64,000 bases of DNA from Paeniglutamicibacter sulfureus (lineage in GTDB: Bacteria; Actinomycetota; Actinomycetes; Actinomycetales; Micrococcaceae): the NCBI RefSeq assembly GCF_039535115.1, contig NZ_BAAAWO010000001.1, positions 992,001 through 1,056,000 of the forward strand, written 5' to 3'. Shown piece after piece: positions 1 through 9,416 of the stretch. Below the pieces are notes generated by a model that saw only the letters and a list, made by a program, of their open reading frames with translations, did no database searches and was not told the DNA's origin. Each line of letters begins with the position of its first letter. Within the stretch, counting starts at the first letter, position 1. A program made the position numbers and the translations under genes.

Positions 1-69
1 CTTCAAAGACGTTCCAAGAGGTACCCGGGAGGCGTGCAGGGCACGCTAATTATTTACGATTACGGGACG

Positions 70-1665
70 TTAGTCCGCGAGGTTGATTTCGCGGGCAACC
101 GTGGCGCCAATGGCGGCACGCACGATGTCCAGGACGCCGGCGGGGAGGGCCGAGTCGATGGCCAACACGGCGACAGCCTCGCCGCGCTCTTCCTTGCGGG
201 CCACCTGCATGCCGGCAATGTTCACGCCTTGCTCGCCCAACACGTTGCCCAAGGTGCCAATGACACCGGGACGGTCTGCGTAGCGCAGGACGATCATGTG
301 GTCGATGATCGGGATCTCGATTTCGTAGCCGTTGATGCCGACCAGCTTTTCGATCTGCTTCGGGCCGGTCAGCGTGCCGGCCACCGAAAGCTGGGTGCCT
401 TCGGTCGAAGCGCCCGCGACCGTGAGCAGGTTGCGGTACTCCGGGGAATCCGGGGTGGTGACCAAACGAGTGGCCACACCACGCTGTTCGGCGAGCACCG
501 GGGCGTTGACGTAGGAAACCTGGTCGGAGACAACGTCCATGAAGACGCCCTTGAGGGCCGAAAGCTCCAGCGCCTTCACATCCAGGGAGGCGATTTCGCC
601 GGCAACAACCACATCGATGCTGGTGAGGGATCCAACGGTCAACGCGTTGAAGATGCGTCCCAGCTTCTCCATCAGCGGGATGCCCGGGCGGACGTTCTCG
701 TCAATGATGCCTCCGGCAACGTTGACCGCGTCCGGGACCAGTTCGCCGGCCAAGGCCAAGCGAACGGACTTGGCCACGGAAACGCCTGCCTTTTCCTGGG
801 CCTCATCCGTGGAGGCTCCCAGGTGCGGGGTGACGGTGACGTTTTCGAATTCAAAGAAGGGAAGGTCCGTGCTCGGCTCCTGGACGAAGACGTCAATGCC
901 GGCACCGGCAATTTCCTCGTTCTTCAGTGCAGTGTAGAGCGCGTCCTGGTCAACCAGGCCGCCGCGGGCCACGTTGATGACGTAGGCGGAGTTCTTCATC
1001 TTGGCGAAGGCCTCCTTGCCGAGCATGCCCACGGTTTCAGGAGTCTTGGGCATGTGGATGGTCACGAAGTCGGACTCGGCCAGGAGCTCGTCCAGATCCA
1101 CCAGGGTGACACCAAGCTGCTGTGCGCGTGCCGGGGTGATGTAGGGGTCGTAGGCAAGGATTTCCATACCGAAACCCTGCAGGCGGGCAGCGACCAGCGC
1201 ACCAATGCGGCCCAGGCCAATAATGCCGGCCTTCTTCTCGAAGAGCTCCACGCCAGTGTAGGAGCTGCGCTTCCAGGCGCCGCTCTTCAGCGATGCGTTG
1301 GCAGCGGGAATGCGACGGGCCAGGGACACGATGTGGCCCACGGTCAGCTCGGCTGCCGAAATGATGTTGGAGGTCGGGGCATTCACGACCATGACGCCGG
1401 CCTGGGTGGCTGCCTTGATGTCCACATTGTCCAGACCCACACCCGCGCGGGCGATGATCTTCAGGTTCTTGGCGGCCGCAATGGCTTCTGCGTCGACCTG
1501 GGTTGCGGAGCGCACGAGGATGGCGTCAACATCTGCAATCGCGGACAGCAACTGGGAGCGGTCCGCACCGTCGGTCTGGCGAATTTCGAAATCGGGACCC
1601 AGGGCCGCAACGGTTGCGGGCGAGAGTTCTTCGGCCAATAGGACGACTGGCTTGTTTACAGACAC
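70..1665 (-). CDS. serA: D-3-phosphoglycerate dehydrogenase
   Basis: First step of serine synthesis: oxidises 3-phosphoglycerate to 3-phosphohydroxypyruvate with NAD+ in the cytosol. The 531-residue length fits the long actinobacterial form: substrate/NAD catalytic core (residues about 1-310), an intervening ASB-type domain, and a C-terminal ACT domain from about residue 455 (PGVIGTLGNVLGEQGVNIAGM). The nucleotide-binding GLGRIG motif and the catalytic VARGG arginine are visible. The start is GTG with AAGGTG about 8 nt upstream. It is monocistronic here. The ACT domain suggests feedback control by serine, as known for the mycobacterial enzyme; that control is inferred. Identification is secure. 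Confidence 0.96.
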   Translation of the reverse strand: MSVNKPVVLLAEELSPATVAALGPDFEIRQTDGADRSQLLSAIADVDAILVRSATQVDAEAIAAAKNLKIIARAGVGLDNVDIKAATQAGVMVVNAPTSNIISAAELTVGHIVSLARRIPAANASLKSGAWKRSSYTGVELFEKKAGIIGLGRIGALVAARLQGFGMEILAYDPYITPARAQQLGVTLVDLDELLAESDFVTIHMPKTPETVGMLGKEAFAKMKNSAYVINVARGGLVDQDALYTALKNEEIAGAGIDVFVQEPSTDLPFFEFENVTVTPHLGASTDEAQEKAGVSVAKSVRLALAGELVPDAVNVAGGIIDENVRPGIPLMEKLGRIFNALTVGSLTSIDVVVAGEIASLDVKALELSALKGVFMDVVSDQVSYVNAPVLAEQRGVATRLVTTPDSPEYRNLLTVAGASTEGTQLSVAGTLTGPKQIEKLVGINGYEIEIPIIDHMIVLRYADRPGVIGTLGNVLGEQGVNIAGMQVARKEERGEAVAVLAIDSALPAGVLDIVRAAIGATVAREINLAD

Positions 1666-2320
1666 AGGGGTGGCACCTTTGCTATTTCAGTGGGCTGGAT
1701 GCTTGGACCGGATTGAGACGGGCCAGATACCAGAATATCGTCCGCCCCGTCATAATCCCGGCTCGATAGGGCGATGTTACGGCACAAATCCGGGCCACTG
1801 TGCGCATAGTCACAGACACTTGGCTTACGGGGCAATACGTGGCTTGGACCATCCCAGCCATGCTCCCAGTCTCCAAACGCGGCTATCGCCCGGCCCGGGA
1901 TCCGCCCATCGTTTTGAAATCCGCCCACCGAATTAGGCCGGCGGGTTGGCGACACCATCGTGGTGCCACCCGGCGGCAGGCTCAGGCATCCTGCCCACGA
2001 CGCTGGCGCGGTAGAGTCCGCACGCGCCATGCCCCGGGGGCCACGCTTCAAGCGATTGGGGCCAACAGGCAACGCCCACCGTCTGCAGTTCACGGCGCAA
2101 CGGTTCCACCAGGCGCAGCACCTCGTTGATCGCGTCGAAGGAGTGATTCCGGAGGATACGGCCAAGGGTGAAGGACCACGGGTTTCGGGTTGCCCACTGG
2201 AGCGGTGATGTCCAGCGGCCCAACCAAGATCTACGGACAACGACACGTAGCTGGCTACGTGTCGCTGTCCTTTGGGACGTCCGGGACTTGACGCAACCCC
2301 GAACGAGGGCCAAAGAGCGC
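1666..2320. other. Gap between serA and the ABC-F gene
   Basis: About 650 bases with no convincing gene. It should hold the serA promoter in its left part. A minus-strand open frame crosses 1933-2320 and its middle looks protein-like (amphipathic stretch FDAINEVLRLVEPLRRELQ), but it has no plausible start or ribosome site. It may be a gene remnant or chance. A strong hairpin at 2235-2270 is listed separately. Confidence 0.4.
2235..2270 (-). terminator. Hairpin downstream of the ABC-F gene
   Basis: Sixteen-base arms (2235-2250 and 2255-2270) pair with one G-U and a 4-base loop, 50 bases past the stop of the ABC-F gene. There is no U-run on the minus strand, as is common for actinobacterial terminators. 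Function is inferred. Confidence 0.5.
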
Positions 2321-3913
2321 TCAGGCGCCGCGCACCGCGACTTCGCCCGACTTCGCGTGCTCCGTTCCGAACACGAGATAGCGGTTGGCGATCTTCTCGG
2401 TGAAGAATCGGTCGTGGCTGACCACCACCACGGCACCCGGGAAATGCAGCAGCGCTCGTTCCATCACTTGGGTGCTGGACATGTCCAGGTGGTTCGTGGG
2501 CTCATCCAGAATCAGCACCGAGGCTCCAGAGAGCAGACACATTGCCATGGCCACACGGGCACGTTGGCCGCCGGACAGATTTCCGATGCGGTTCTTCAAG
2601 TCGGCCTCGGAGAACTGGAACATGGCCAGGAACCGGTTCACCGACTTTTTTGTCGCACTGAACGCCAGGGAATTCGGCATGGCATTGACCGCGTGAGTGA
2701 CGGTGTCGTTTGGATCCAATTCGTCAAGGATCTCGTTGTAGGAAACGACCGCGGCGCCCTTGGTCCAGGTGACGTATCCCGAATCCTGCTTTTCCTGTTC
2801 GGTCAGCACACGGAGCAGTGTGGACTTGCCACTGCCGTTGGCACCGAGGATCACCATGCGGTTGCCACGGCGGACCTCGAAGCTGAGGTCAGTGAAAAGG
2901 GTCTTCTCCCCATAGGACTTCGACAAGCCCTCAACTCGACAAAGGGTGTCCTTGATGTGCAGGCCACCGTAGATTTCGGTGATGATCTTGTCCACGGGCC
3001 GCGGGGCGCGTGACTTCTTGATTTTGGAAAGCTTGTTCTCCAGGCCCTTGCTTGCAGCCTTGGCTGCTTCCCGGCGGTCGGAGATGCCTTCGGCTTCAAA
3101 GGCGAGGAGCTCCGACTCGTGAACGAACTGGGACTCAAGGGACTTGAGCTTGAACTGCTTGGCCACCACGTACTCGGCGAAGTTTCCCGGGTATTCGTGG
3201 AGGTGGAAATTCTCGACCTCGATGATCCTGGTAACCACCGAGTCCAGGAACTTCCTGTCGTGCGAAACGATGATTGCCGCGCCCTTGAAGGACTTGAACC
3301 AGTTCTCCAGCCATTCAACACCCGCAACATCGAGGAAGTTGGTTGGTTCATCCAACAGCAGCACATCCGGGTCCTCGAGCAGGATCTTTGCCAGTGCAGC
3401 ACGGTTCCGCCAACCGCCGGACAAGGAATCGATGGGGCAAACCCGATGGGCCTCGTCGAAGCCCAACTTGGTGAGCACGGTGTCGATGGAGCGGGGGTAG
3501 TCCCATCCATCCATTCGATCCATGGATTCAAACAGTTCGGACTGGCGGTGAATCAACCGATCCATTTCATCGGCCTTGGGGTCGGCAGCAATGGCCACGT
3601 CGATCTCGGCGAGTTCCGCTTCAATCGCCTTGACCTCGGCAAAGAGTTCGTCAAGCACCTCGGAGATGGTGGACGCCCCGTTGAGCTCCGAGAACTGGGA
3701 GAAGTAGCCGATCTTTGTTCCATGTTCCACCGCCACGGTGCCGGCGTCCGGCTCCACTTGGTCAAGGATCAGTTTCAGCAAGGTGGACTTGCCCGAACCG
3801 TTCCTGCCGATAAGCCCGACCCTGTCCCCCGCTTCGAGCTTGAAGAATGCCTCGCGCAGGATCTGGTTGTTTTCAAATCGCACGCTGACATCGTTTAGCC
3901 GGATCAAGCTCAT
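2321..3913 (-). CDS. ABC-F family ATP-binding protein
   Basis: Soluble twin-ATPase of the ABC-F class, which acts on ribosomes rather than in transport. Two full ABC cassettes are visible: Walker A GRNGSGKS (residues 36-43) with signature LSGGW and Walker B LLLDEPTNFLD, then GANGSGKS with LSGGQRARVAMA and LILDEPTNHLD. A charged inter-domain linker (about 240-310) carries the basic stretch KLSKIKKSRAPRP. There are no membrane segments. Length (530 aa) matches the YbiT/EttA size class. Antibiotic-resistance ABC-F members also exist, and the sequence alone does not separate housekeeping from resistance roles. It is transcribed alone, with a hairpin 50 bases after the stop. Confidence 0.9.
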   Translation of the reverse strand: MSLIRLNDVSVRFENNQILREAFFKLEAGDRVGLIGRNGSGKSTLLKLILDQVEPDAGTVAVEHGTKIGYFSQFSELNGASTISEVLDELFAEVKAIEAELAEIDVAIAADPKADEMDRLIHRQSELFESMDRMDGWDYPRSIDTVLTKLGFDEAHRVCPIDSLSGGWRNRAALAKILLEDPDVLLLDEPTNFLDVAGVEWLENWFKSFKGAAIIVSHDRKFLDSVVTRIIEVENFHLHEYPGNFAEYVVAKQFKLKSLESQFVHESELLAFEAEGISDRREAAKAASKGLENKLSKIKKSRAPRPVDKIITEIYGGLHIKDTLCRVEGLSKSYGEKTLFTDLSFEVRRGNRMVILGANGSGKSTLLRVLTEQEKQDSGYVTWTKGAAVVSYNEILDELDPNDTVTHAVNAMPNSLAFSATKKSVNRFLAMFQFSEADLKNRIGNLSGGQRARVAMAMCLLSGASVLILDEPTNHLDMSSTQVMERALLHFPGAVVVVSHDRFFTEKIANRYLVFGTEHAKSGEVAVRGA

Positions 3914-4094
3914 GGTGGTGTGGTCCTATCAAGAGAATCGGGGGTGGAACGACGGGCATATTTCCCCATATGGAGGTTTGCTCGGTGACATGGACACGAG
4001 CCAATACCGCGAAACACCACTATCAATTCTACAAGGCGGGGCCCGGTGGTGCCTTTCACCTTCCAATGCCAGACTGGGGGTGAGGAGGCGAGCC

Positions 4095-4331
4095 GTGGCT
4101 GGAAACGAATTCACCGGTTCACGTGACAGCTCTGCCCACGAACAACTGATCTGGGAATACATCGAGTCGTTGCCCGAGAATGAGATCGACGGCATCCTCG
4201 CACGCGCAGAGCGCAAGGTTGAAAAAATCGCCCATGGCATGTCGATGGCCGGACGGCCTCTCGAGCCAAAGATCCGCGACCGGCTGATTCAGGCGGCCAT
4301 CCTGCGAGAACTAAATACCCGCGCTGGATGA
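4095..4331 (+). CDS. Small hypothetical protein (78 aa)
   Basis: Unrecognised small cytosolic protein. GTG was chosen as the start because GAGGAGG lies at the right distance upstream. The frame stays open further upstream but without protein-like composition. The product is charged and largely helical (EYIESLPENEIDGILARAERKVEKIA), with no membrane segment or cysteines. It is divergent from the ABC-F gene and convergent with the SH3b gene. Confidence 0.65.
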   Translation: MAGNEFTGSRDSSAHEQLIWEYIESLPENEIDGILARAERKVEKIAHGMSMAGRPLEPKIRDRLIQAAILRELNTRAG

Positions 4332-4373
4332 CATCCGGGATGCACGCCCATCCTTGGGACCATCGTGCGGGCA

Positions 4374-6932
4374 CTATTTCACCAGCGGTGCCCCGGTCCC
4401 GGAATTTCCATACGTCTCCGCATGGATGTGGTCCAGATGTCGCGTCGTATCGTTCCAGTTGTTGACGAACTGATTGCCGTACTTGCCGGATTTGGAGTAC
4501 TCTTCCCACCCCTTTGCCGGGCCCAACCAGATCTTGTCTTTCCAAATCAAGTAATAGATGCCGAGCGAATCGCGGTTTGCAATGAGGAACCGGGCAATCT
4601 CATCGCCGTTCCTGATACCTTGGGCGCTCTTGTAGTCCTTGATCATGAGGTCCGTGGCCACGCCGCTGCTGTGGCCGACGGAACCCGCGCGGACACCGCC
4701 ATAGGCTGAAACGTAGCCCGCATACCTTTGCTTCACTGCTGCATTGACGGCAATGGTATCCGGCTGGAGCGTTGCCACTGCTTTCGTGGAAAGGTAATCC
4801 TCGCTCATCCATCCGGTGCCTCGGCTAGTCACCACGCGTGCCCATCCACTCTTGGACTGCAGGTAGGTGACACGTTCCCCGGCGGGAACCAAGCCCATAA
4901 TCGGGTACACCGTCGAATTGCCGGCGCGCAGGTTAACGTTGCCGGCTGCCCAACGGTACTGGGTGGTTACCGGAGGCGGTGGCGCCACGGTGGACAGATA
5001 AATTACGCTCACCCACCCCGTGCCCTTGCTGGTCTTGACATTGGCCCAGCCACCCGAGGAACGGCCAAGGAGGACCCGCTCGCCCTTGGGAACCACAGCC
5101 ACGGAACCATAGCGGGTTCCTGCACCCGAGCGGAGATTCAGATTCGCAGTGGTCCAGCGCGGGGCGCTGAAGGTGACTAGATCGGGCTTCGGTGGATTCG
5201 GCTTCACTACCGGAGGCTTTGGCGCCACGGTCGAAAGATAGCCAGCGCTTATCCAGCCCGTGCCCTTGCTGGTCTTGACATTGGCCCAGCCACCCGAGGA
5301 ACGGCCAAGGAGGACCCGTTCACCCTTGGGAACCACAGCCACGGAACCATAGCCGGTTCCTGCACCAGAGCGAAGGTTGAGATTCGCAGTGGTCCAGCGC
5401 GGGGTACTAAAAGTGACTGTCGTCGTTGGAGGGATAACCTTGATCGCGGTGGTGGACAGCTTGCTGGACTGGATCCAGCCAATGCCCGCACCGGTACGCA
5501 CCTGCTGCCACGAACCCGAGGTCCGCAGCCACTGGATCCTCGTGTTGTTCGAAAGCGTGCCGATCCTCTTGCCCGAGGACTTGGCGGCTTGATAAACGGG
5601 CTGCTTGCCCTTCACCCAGCGATAGACGTTCGAGGGATTGGACGTGCCCAGGCTGCTCGCCGGCACAAATCCCGCCTTCCCCGCGGCAAGGACCCTGGTC
5701 CAGGAACCGCTCCTGCCCAGCACCTCCACCTGAGTCTGGCGGTGCAGCGAAAGAACACTCGCCGAGGAACTCGACGCCTTGGCCTTCACCGTGGTGAATA
5801 CCTTCGTGTAGTTGTAGACCTTGGCCGGAGGCTTGATCGCGGCAGTGGACAGCTTGCTGGACTGGATCCAGCCAATGCCCGCACCGGTACGCACCTGCTG
5901 CCACGAGCCCGAGGTCCGCAGCCACTGGATCCTCGTGTTGTTCGAAAGCGTGCCGATCCTCTTGCCCGAGGTCCTGGCGGCTTGATAAACGGGCTGCTTG
6001 CCCTTCACCCAGCGATAGACGTTCGAGGGATTGGACGTGCCCAGGCTGCTCGCCGGCACAAATCCCGCCTTCCCCGCGGCAAGGACCCTGGTCCAGGAAC
6101 CGCTCCTGCCCAGCACCTCCACCTGAGTCTGGCGGTGCAGCGAAAGAACACTCGCCGAGGAACCCGACGCCTTGGCCTTCACCGTGGTGAATACCTTCGT
6201 GTAGTTGTAGACCTTGGCCGGAGGCTTGATCGCGGCAGTGGACAGCTTGCTGGACTGGATCCAGCCAATGCCCGCACCGGTACGCACCTGCTGCCACGAG
6301 CCCGAGGTCCGCAGCCACTGGATCCTCGTGTTGTTCGAAAGCGTGCCGATCCTCTTGCCCGAGGTCCTGGCGGCTTGATAAACGGGCTGCTTGCCCTTCA
6401 CCCAGCGATAGACGTTCGAGGGATTGGACGTGCCCAGGCTGCTCGCCGGCACAAATCCCGCCTTCCCCGAGAAAATAATCCGCGTCCAGGAACCGCTCCT
6501 GCCCAGCACCTCCACCTTCGTCTGGCGGTGCAGCGAAAGAACACTCGCCGAGGAACCCGACGCCTTGGCCTTCACCGCGGTGAACACCTTCGTGTAGTTG
6601 TAGACCTTGGACTTCGCCACTGAAACGGATGTCAGATAGTCGCCGGAAACCCAACCGGTTTTCGACTTGAAGGTAACTTGGTGCCAGGTGCCGCTGACCC
6701 TGAGGATGGTGAGCTTCGTGTTCTTGGGAATGAGCACCAATGAAGCCGACTTCACGGTCGCGTTCTTGCGAAGGTTCAGGTTCGCGGTGGTTTGCTTGAC
6801 CGCCTTCACCTTGGCAGTGCTTATGCTCACCGCGGCCGTCGGTGCCAAAGGCTGGGCGGTGGCCACGGTAGTCGGCCCGCCGATCAGTGCCACGGCAAGG
6901 GCCAGCACTACTCCAAGGTATTTACTTTGCAA
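4374..6932 (-). CDS. Secreted multi-SH3b-domain protein with LAS-type peptidase-like C-terminus
   Basis: Exported cell-wall protein of about 852 residues. A TTG start with AGGAG 7 nt upstream gives a classic signal peptide (MQSKYLGVVLALAVALIGG, cut near ATAQP). An in-frame ATG 17 codons upstream lacks a ribosome site. The body is ten SH3b-like modules: one leader copy, three near-identical 131-aa units of two modules each, two near-identical 80-aa units, and one final copy. The C-terminal 120 residues resemble the ARB-07466/M15-like domain, with HSSGVATD and LDHIHAE as likely zinc ligands. This suggests peptidoglycan binding and possibly hydrolysis. The substrate is unknown. Confidence 0.85.
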   Translation of the reverse strand: MQSKYLGVVLALAVALIGGPTTVATAQPLAPTAAVSISTAKVKAVKQTTANLNLRKNATVKSASLVLIPKNTKLTILRVSGTWHQVTFKSKTGWVSGDYLTSVSVAKSKVYNYTKVFTAVKAKASGSSASVLSLHRQTKVEVLGRSGSWTRIIFSGKAGFVPASSLGTSNPSNVYRWVKGKQPVYQAARTSGKRIGTLSNNTRIQWLRTSGSWQQVRTGAGIGWIQSSKLSTAAIKPPAKVYNYTKVFTTVKAKASGSSASVLSLHRQTQVEVLGRSGSWTRVLAAGKAGFVPASSLGTSNPSNVYRWVKGKQPVYQAARTSGKRIGTLSNNTRIQWLRTSGSWQQVRTGAGIGWIQSSKLSTAAIKPPAKVYNYTKVFTTVKAKASSSSASVLSLHRQTQVEVLGRSGSWTRVLAAGKAGFVPASSLGTSNPSNVYRWVKGKQPVYQAAKSSGKRIGTLSNNTRIQWLRTSGSWQQVRTGAGIGWIQSSKLSTTAIKVIPPTTTVTFSTPRWTTANLNLRSGAGTGYGSVAVVPKGERVLLGRSSGGWANVKTSKGTGWISAGYLSTVAPKPPVVKPNPPKPDLVTFSAPRWTTANLNLRSGAGTRYGSVAVVPKGERVLLGRSSGGWANVKTSKGTGWVSVIYLSTVAPPPPVTTQYRWAAGNVNLRAGNSTVYPIMGLVPAGERVTYLQSKSGWARVVTSRGTGWMSEDYLSTKAVATLQPDTIAVNAAVKQRYAGYVSAYGGVRAGSVGHSSGVATDLMIKDYKSAQGIRNGDEIARFLIANRDSLGIYYLIWKDKIWLGPAKGWEEYSKSGKYGNQFVNNWNDTTRHLDHIHAETYGNSGTGAPLVK
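5455..6600 (-). repeat. Three tandem 393-bp repeats inside the SH3b gene
   Basis: A 393-bp unit (131 codons) starts at 5455, 5848 and 6241. The first two copies are almost identical in DNA, including silent positions; the third diverges after about 6470. A shorter 240-bp repeat pair begins near 5021 and 5261. The spacing is an exact multiple of three, so copy number can change without a frameshift. Confidence 0.95.
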
Positions 6933-6983
6933 TGCGGGCTCCTGGCCAAGCGAATGACGAACAATGCACAATATTACCCACAA

Positions 6984-7238
6984 TCACCACGCGGACCAGT
7001 GGATTTGCGGCGCTTTCTGATATGAGTTCGCGTGATGTTCACTGAAGGTGGTCACGGGTGGATTCTCGCCATTGACTGGGCCAGCGAAGGTCCCGTCCCG
7101 AACCGGCGCCGATAGAGGCACCTTTCACGGTCGGATCCGCTTCAAGAAGCACCTTCGCGCACGGCCGCACGGCCGCACGGGCGTGATGACCGCACGTGGT
7201 CCAGCCACAAACGGCCATCGCGCCCCCGAATGGCGGCC
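6984..7238. other. Gap between the SH3b gene and rpmJ
   Basis: About 250 bases with no gene seen. It contains the short direct repeat of CGCACGGC near 7157-7180 and would hold the SH3b gene promoter. Confidence 0.4.
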
Positions 7239-7361
7239 TTAACCCTGACGGGCCTTCATGCGCGGATTCTTCTTGTTAATCACGAAGACCTTCCCGCGGC
7301 GCCGGACAACCTGGGCGCCCGGAATCTTCTTGAGTGCTCGGATGGAGTTGCGTACTTTCAT
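7239..7361 (-). CDS. rpmJ: Alternative ribosomal protein L36 (zinc-free type)
   Basis: Forty-residue L36 of the YkgO type, too short for usual gene calls. It runs from [15 protein letters not shown] to [14 protein letters not shown]. The zinc-ribbon cysteines of ordinary L36 are absent, which marks the paralog that replaces the zinc form during zinc starvation. Two ATG codons are adjacent; the second fits the AAGGA site better. It lies 53 bp downstream of the COG0523-like gene on the same strand and probably shares its transcript. Confidence 0.93.
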   Translation of the reverse strand: MKVRNSIRALKKIPGAQVVRRRGKVFVINKKNPRMKARQG

Positions 7362-7414
7362 CATTTTCCTTCGGTAGTTATTGCAGTAAAAATAGTCGTC
7401 GTCGGACGCGAATT

Positions 7415-8527
7415 TCAGCTCAAGTCAGTGAGGCGCAATGCGTCCTCGAACGTATGGGGCGACCTGAGGATTTCGGCATCTGACAATTCGCAGGAGCCCA
7501 GGATCTCCGCGAGCTCCGATGCATCGTTGCTGTCGCTGGTCAGTGCAATGTGGGTGCGAGCCGTCTCGGCACCCCACTTGCCTTGGCTCTCCAGCCAGAC
7601 GAATGGACCGGCACCGCCGAGCACCATTTTGGTTTCCGGCGCGCTCCCGATCCAGAAGGTGCCTCGCAACCACACGCAGCCTTCAGCCATCCGGTGCAAC
7701 GCGTCCTTGAGCCGTCCCGGATGCAACGGGCGCTCCGCATGAAGTTGCACCGTGGTGAATTCCCGGCCCTGCGCCGTGTCTTCCACGCCGTCGCTGGTCT
7801 CGGCGGCATCACGGAGAATGATGGCGCCAGGCGATGCGCGTCGGCGCGCAGAGTCCGGCTCATAGGTCGCGAGAACCAGATCCTCGTCCGGATGGGTTAC
7901 CGCCAGGTGCGGTCCCATCTCAGTGAGCAGCTGCGTCCCGCGCAGGAAGAGTCCTCCCCCGGATTGGCAACCTGGCGCCTCCGATTCAAATAGGTGGGCA
8001 AAGAGGCCCTCAAGCATCAGGGACGTGTCCGCCCAGGCGATCTCCTTGACGAGGAATTCCCCTGCGGTCCTGTCGTCTTCCTCCACGCTGCTCAGACCGG
8101 CCTGCCAGAGCGTGCGAGAGTCCCACATCTGGTCCTCGAGCGCGGCCGGGTCCAGTGCAAGACAGATCGAGTCAAGTACTTTCCCGCGCAATGCCAGCTG
8201 CGGTTGAAGGTATTCCAGGACCATGTCCGCGTTGACGCTGGGCGGCAATCCGACGATCACGTCCTCGGGCAGGGAATCGAGGATACGGGTCACCGTGGGC
8301 AAGACGTCAAGCCTCACCGTGCAGGTCAGGCAGCCGTGTTCCAAGGGGATTTCATAGCGTTCCAGGCTTGCCGTTCCCCTGGACACGCGACGCAGCACGC
8401 GTTCGCCTTCCAGCAAATCGTGGCGAACCACCATCGCGTTGGGCATCGACGCCACCAAGGAGTCGAGTGCCTTGTCGCGGATGTGGGATTCGAGCGATGT
8501 TACAAGTATGAGAGTCACGACCAACAC
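7415..8527 (-). CDS. COG0523/CobW-like putative zinc-homeostasis protein
   Basis: Related to the CobW/COG0523 metal-chaperone GTPases by its layout, the HGCLTCTV motif (about residue 65) in place of the usual CxCC, and a C-terminal CobW-like half ([15 protein letters not shown], then [11 protein letters not shown]). The N-terminus has no GxxGxGKT P-loop: it reads [19 protein letters not shown] where the loop should be. It probably does not bind GTP in the normal way. It precedes zinc-free L36 and follows a Zur-like box, so a zinc-limitation role is likely. The GTG start lies close behind the box with no clear Shine-Dalgarno, so the mRNA may be leaderless. The start is uncertain. Confidence 0.75.
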   Translation of the reverse strand: MLVVTLILVTSLESHIRDKALDSLVASMPNAMVVRHDLLEGERVLRRVSRGTASLERYEIPLEHGCLTCTVRLDVLPTVTRILDSLPEDVIVGLPPSVNADMVLEYLQPQLALRGKVLDSICLALDPAALEDQMWDSRTLWQAGLSSVEEDDRTAGEFLVKEIAWADTSLMLEGLFAHLFESEAPGCQSGGGLFLRGTQLLTEMGPHLAVTHPDEDLVLATYEPDSARRRASPGAIILRDAAETSDGVEDTAQGREFTTVQLHAERPLHPGRLKDALHRMAEGCVWLRGTFWIGSAPETKMVLGGAGPFVWLESQGKWGAETARTHIALTSDSNDASELAEILGSCELSDAEILRSPHTFEDALRLTDLS

Positions 8528-8533
8528 AATAGC

Positions 8534-8550
8534 TAAGAATGATTCTCATT
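8534..8550 (-). promoter_or_regulatory. Zur-like operator palindrome
   Basis: Palindromic element TAAGAATGATTCTCATTA, core AGAAT-G-ATTCT, of the form bound by actinobacterial Zur/Fur proteins. It sits just upstream of the COG0523-like gene and would cover its promoter; TAGCTAT next to it could be the -10. Zinc repression is inferred from the operon content. Confidence 0.65.
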
Positions 8551-8672
8551 AGCAAATCGTTCGCTTCTCCCCCACCATCGCGCTCACAGACGATTATGCA
8601 TTGGCCCTCGGCCAGGGGAATCCACCCGGATCACCTAAAAGTGCATGGCATCGCTGCCGACAACCAGCGCCG

Positions 8673-9170
8673 TCAGGAGGCTTCGTGATGGACGGGGACC
8701 ACAACCACGGGCAGCTGCTGGTGCGCAATAACGTGGTGTGCGGTAGTCCCGTTGAGCAGTTCCGACACCCGGGCCCCGACACCCTTGTGCCGGGTGCCCA
8801 CCACGATCATCCGCGCGTGCAGTTCATTGCCCAGCCGGGCCAGTGCCTTGCCGGGATCCCCCGCCATGACCCGCAATGACCATTCGATCTTGGTCCCCGC
8901 CATGGCACTGTCCAGGATCCGCAGGACGTCGCGGGCATCCTCGGTCATGTCGTCGTCGATCTCTCGCGGATGCAGGGAATTGCCGCGGATCTCCTCCTTG
9001 AGTTCCCACTCGACCAGGTAGCTGTTGATCTCCACATAGGCGAAGACCAGGGGTGCGCCGAGTGCCTCGCCAAGTGTCCGCGCCTCGAGCACCACGCGCC
9101 TGGGCTGTTTGGGCAAGACGCCCACGACGATCGGGCCCATTCCCCCGACATGTGGGGCTTCCTTGTTCAT
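8673..9170 (-). CDS. Universal stress protein (UspA family)
   Basis: Single-domain Usp fold of about 165 residues. It starts with a PIVVGVL strand and has the ATP-binding signature GTRHKGVGARVSELLNGTT near the C-terminus, followed by LPVVVVPV. Two ATG codons are adjacent. The second is preferred because GGGAGG lies 5 nt upstream of it. It is probably an ATP-binding stress or dormancy protein. The target is unknown. Confidence 0.9.
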   Translation of the reverse strand: MNKEAPHVGGMGPIVVGVLPKQPRRVVLEARTLGEALGAPLVFAYVEINSYLVEWELKEEIRGNSLHPREIDDDMTEDARDVLRILDSAMAGTKIEWSLRVMAGDPGKALARLGNELHARMIVVGTRHKGVGARVSELLNGTTAHHVIAHQQLPVVVVPVHHEAS

Positions 9171-9363
9171 CATGACCTCCCGGATTGCGTGCTATGCCAG
9201 CGCGCTCTACTCGTCATTTTCCGCTCATATCAGCGGAAGGGGAATACCGGCATCTGCCGTCTTCCATGTCCGACCGCACCCAACAGACTCTCGCCTTCTG
9301 CGCAAGAATTTCCGCGACGCCCGCTCCGGCAGCGCGAACCGGAACATCCTCCTAACAACAGAA

Positions 9364-9389
9364 AACGCCCGACCTACAGGTCGGGCGTT
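9364..9389 (-). terminator. Intrinsic terminator after the HAD gene
   Basis: Perfect 12-base arms AACGCCCGACCT/AGGTCGGGCGTT with a 2-base loop. On the minus strand it is followed by a short U-rich tail, 28 bases past the HAD stop codon. Confidence 0.85.
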
Positions 9390-9416
9390 CCTTTGGTTTT
9401 GGCGGCGGGCTCGGGA

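Noticed and set aside
34..1641. 535-codon open frame on + across serA
   Set aside because: Antisense to serA with low-complexity composition and no motif.
1933..2320. Possible minus-strand gene between serA and the ABC-F gene
   Set aside because: Part of the translation looks protein-like, but there is no start, ribosome site or recognisable family. Kept only as a gap note.
5455..6600. CRISPR-like regular spacing
   Set aside because: The repeats are 393 bp, in frame and coding, with no short repeat-spacer pattern.
5406..6654. Repeated minus-strand frame within the SH3b gene
   Set aside because: Shadow frame of the tandem repeats; its repetitiveness only mirrors the real gene.
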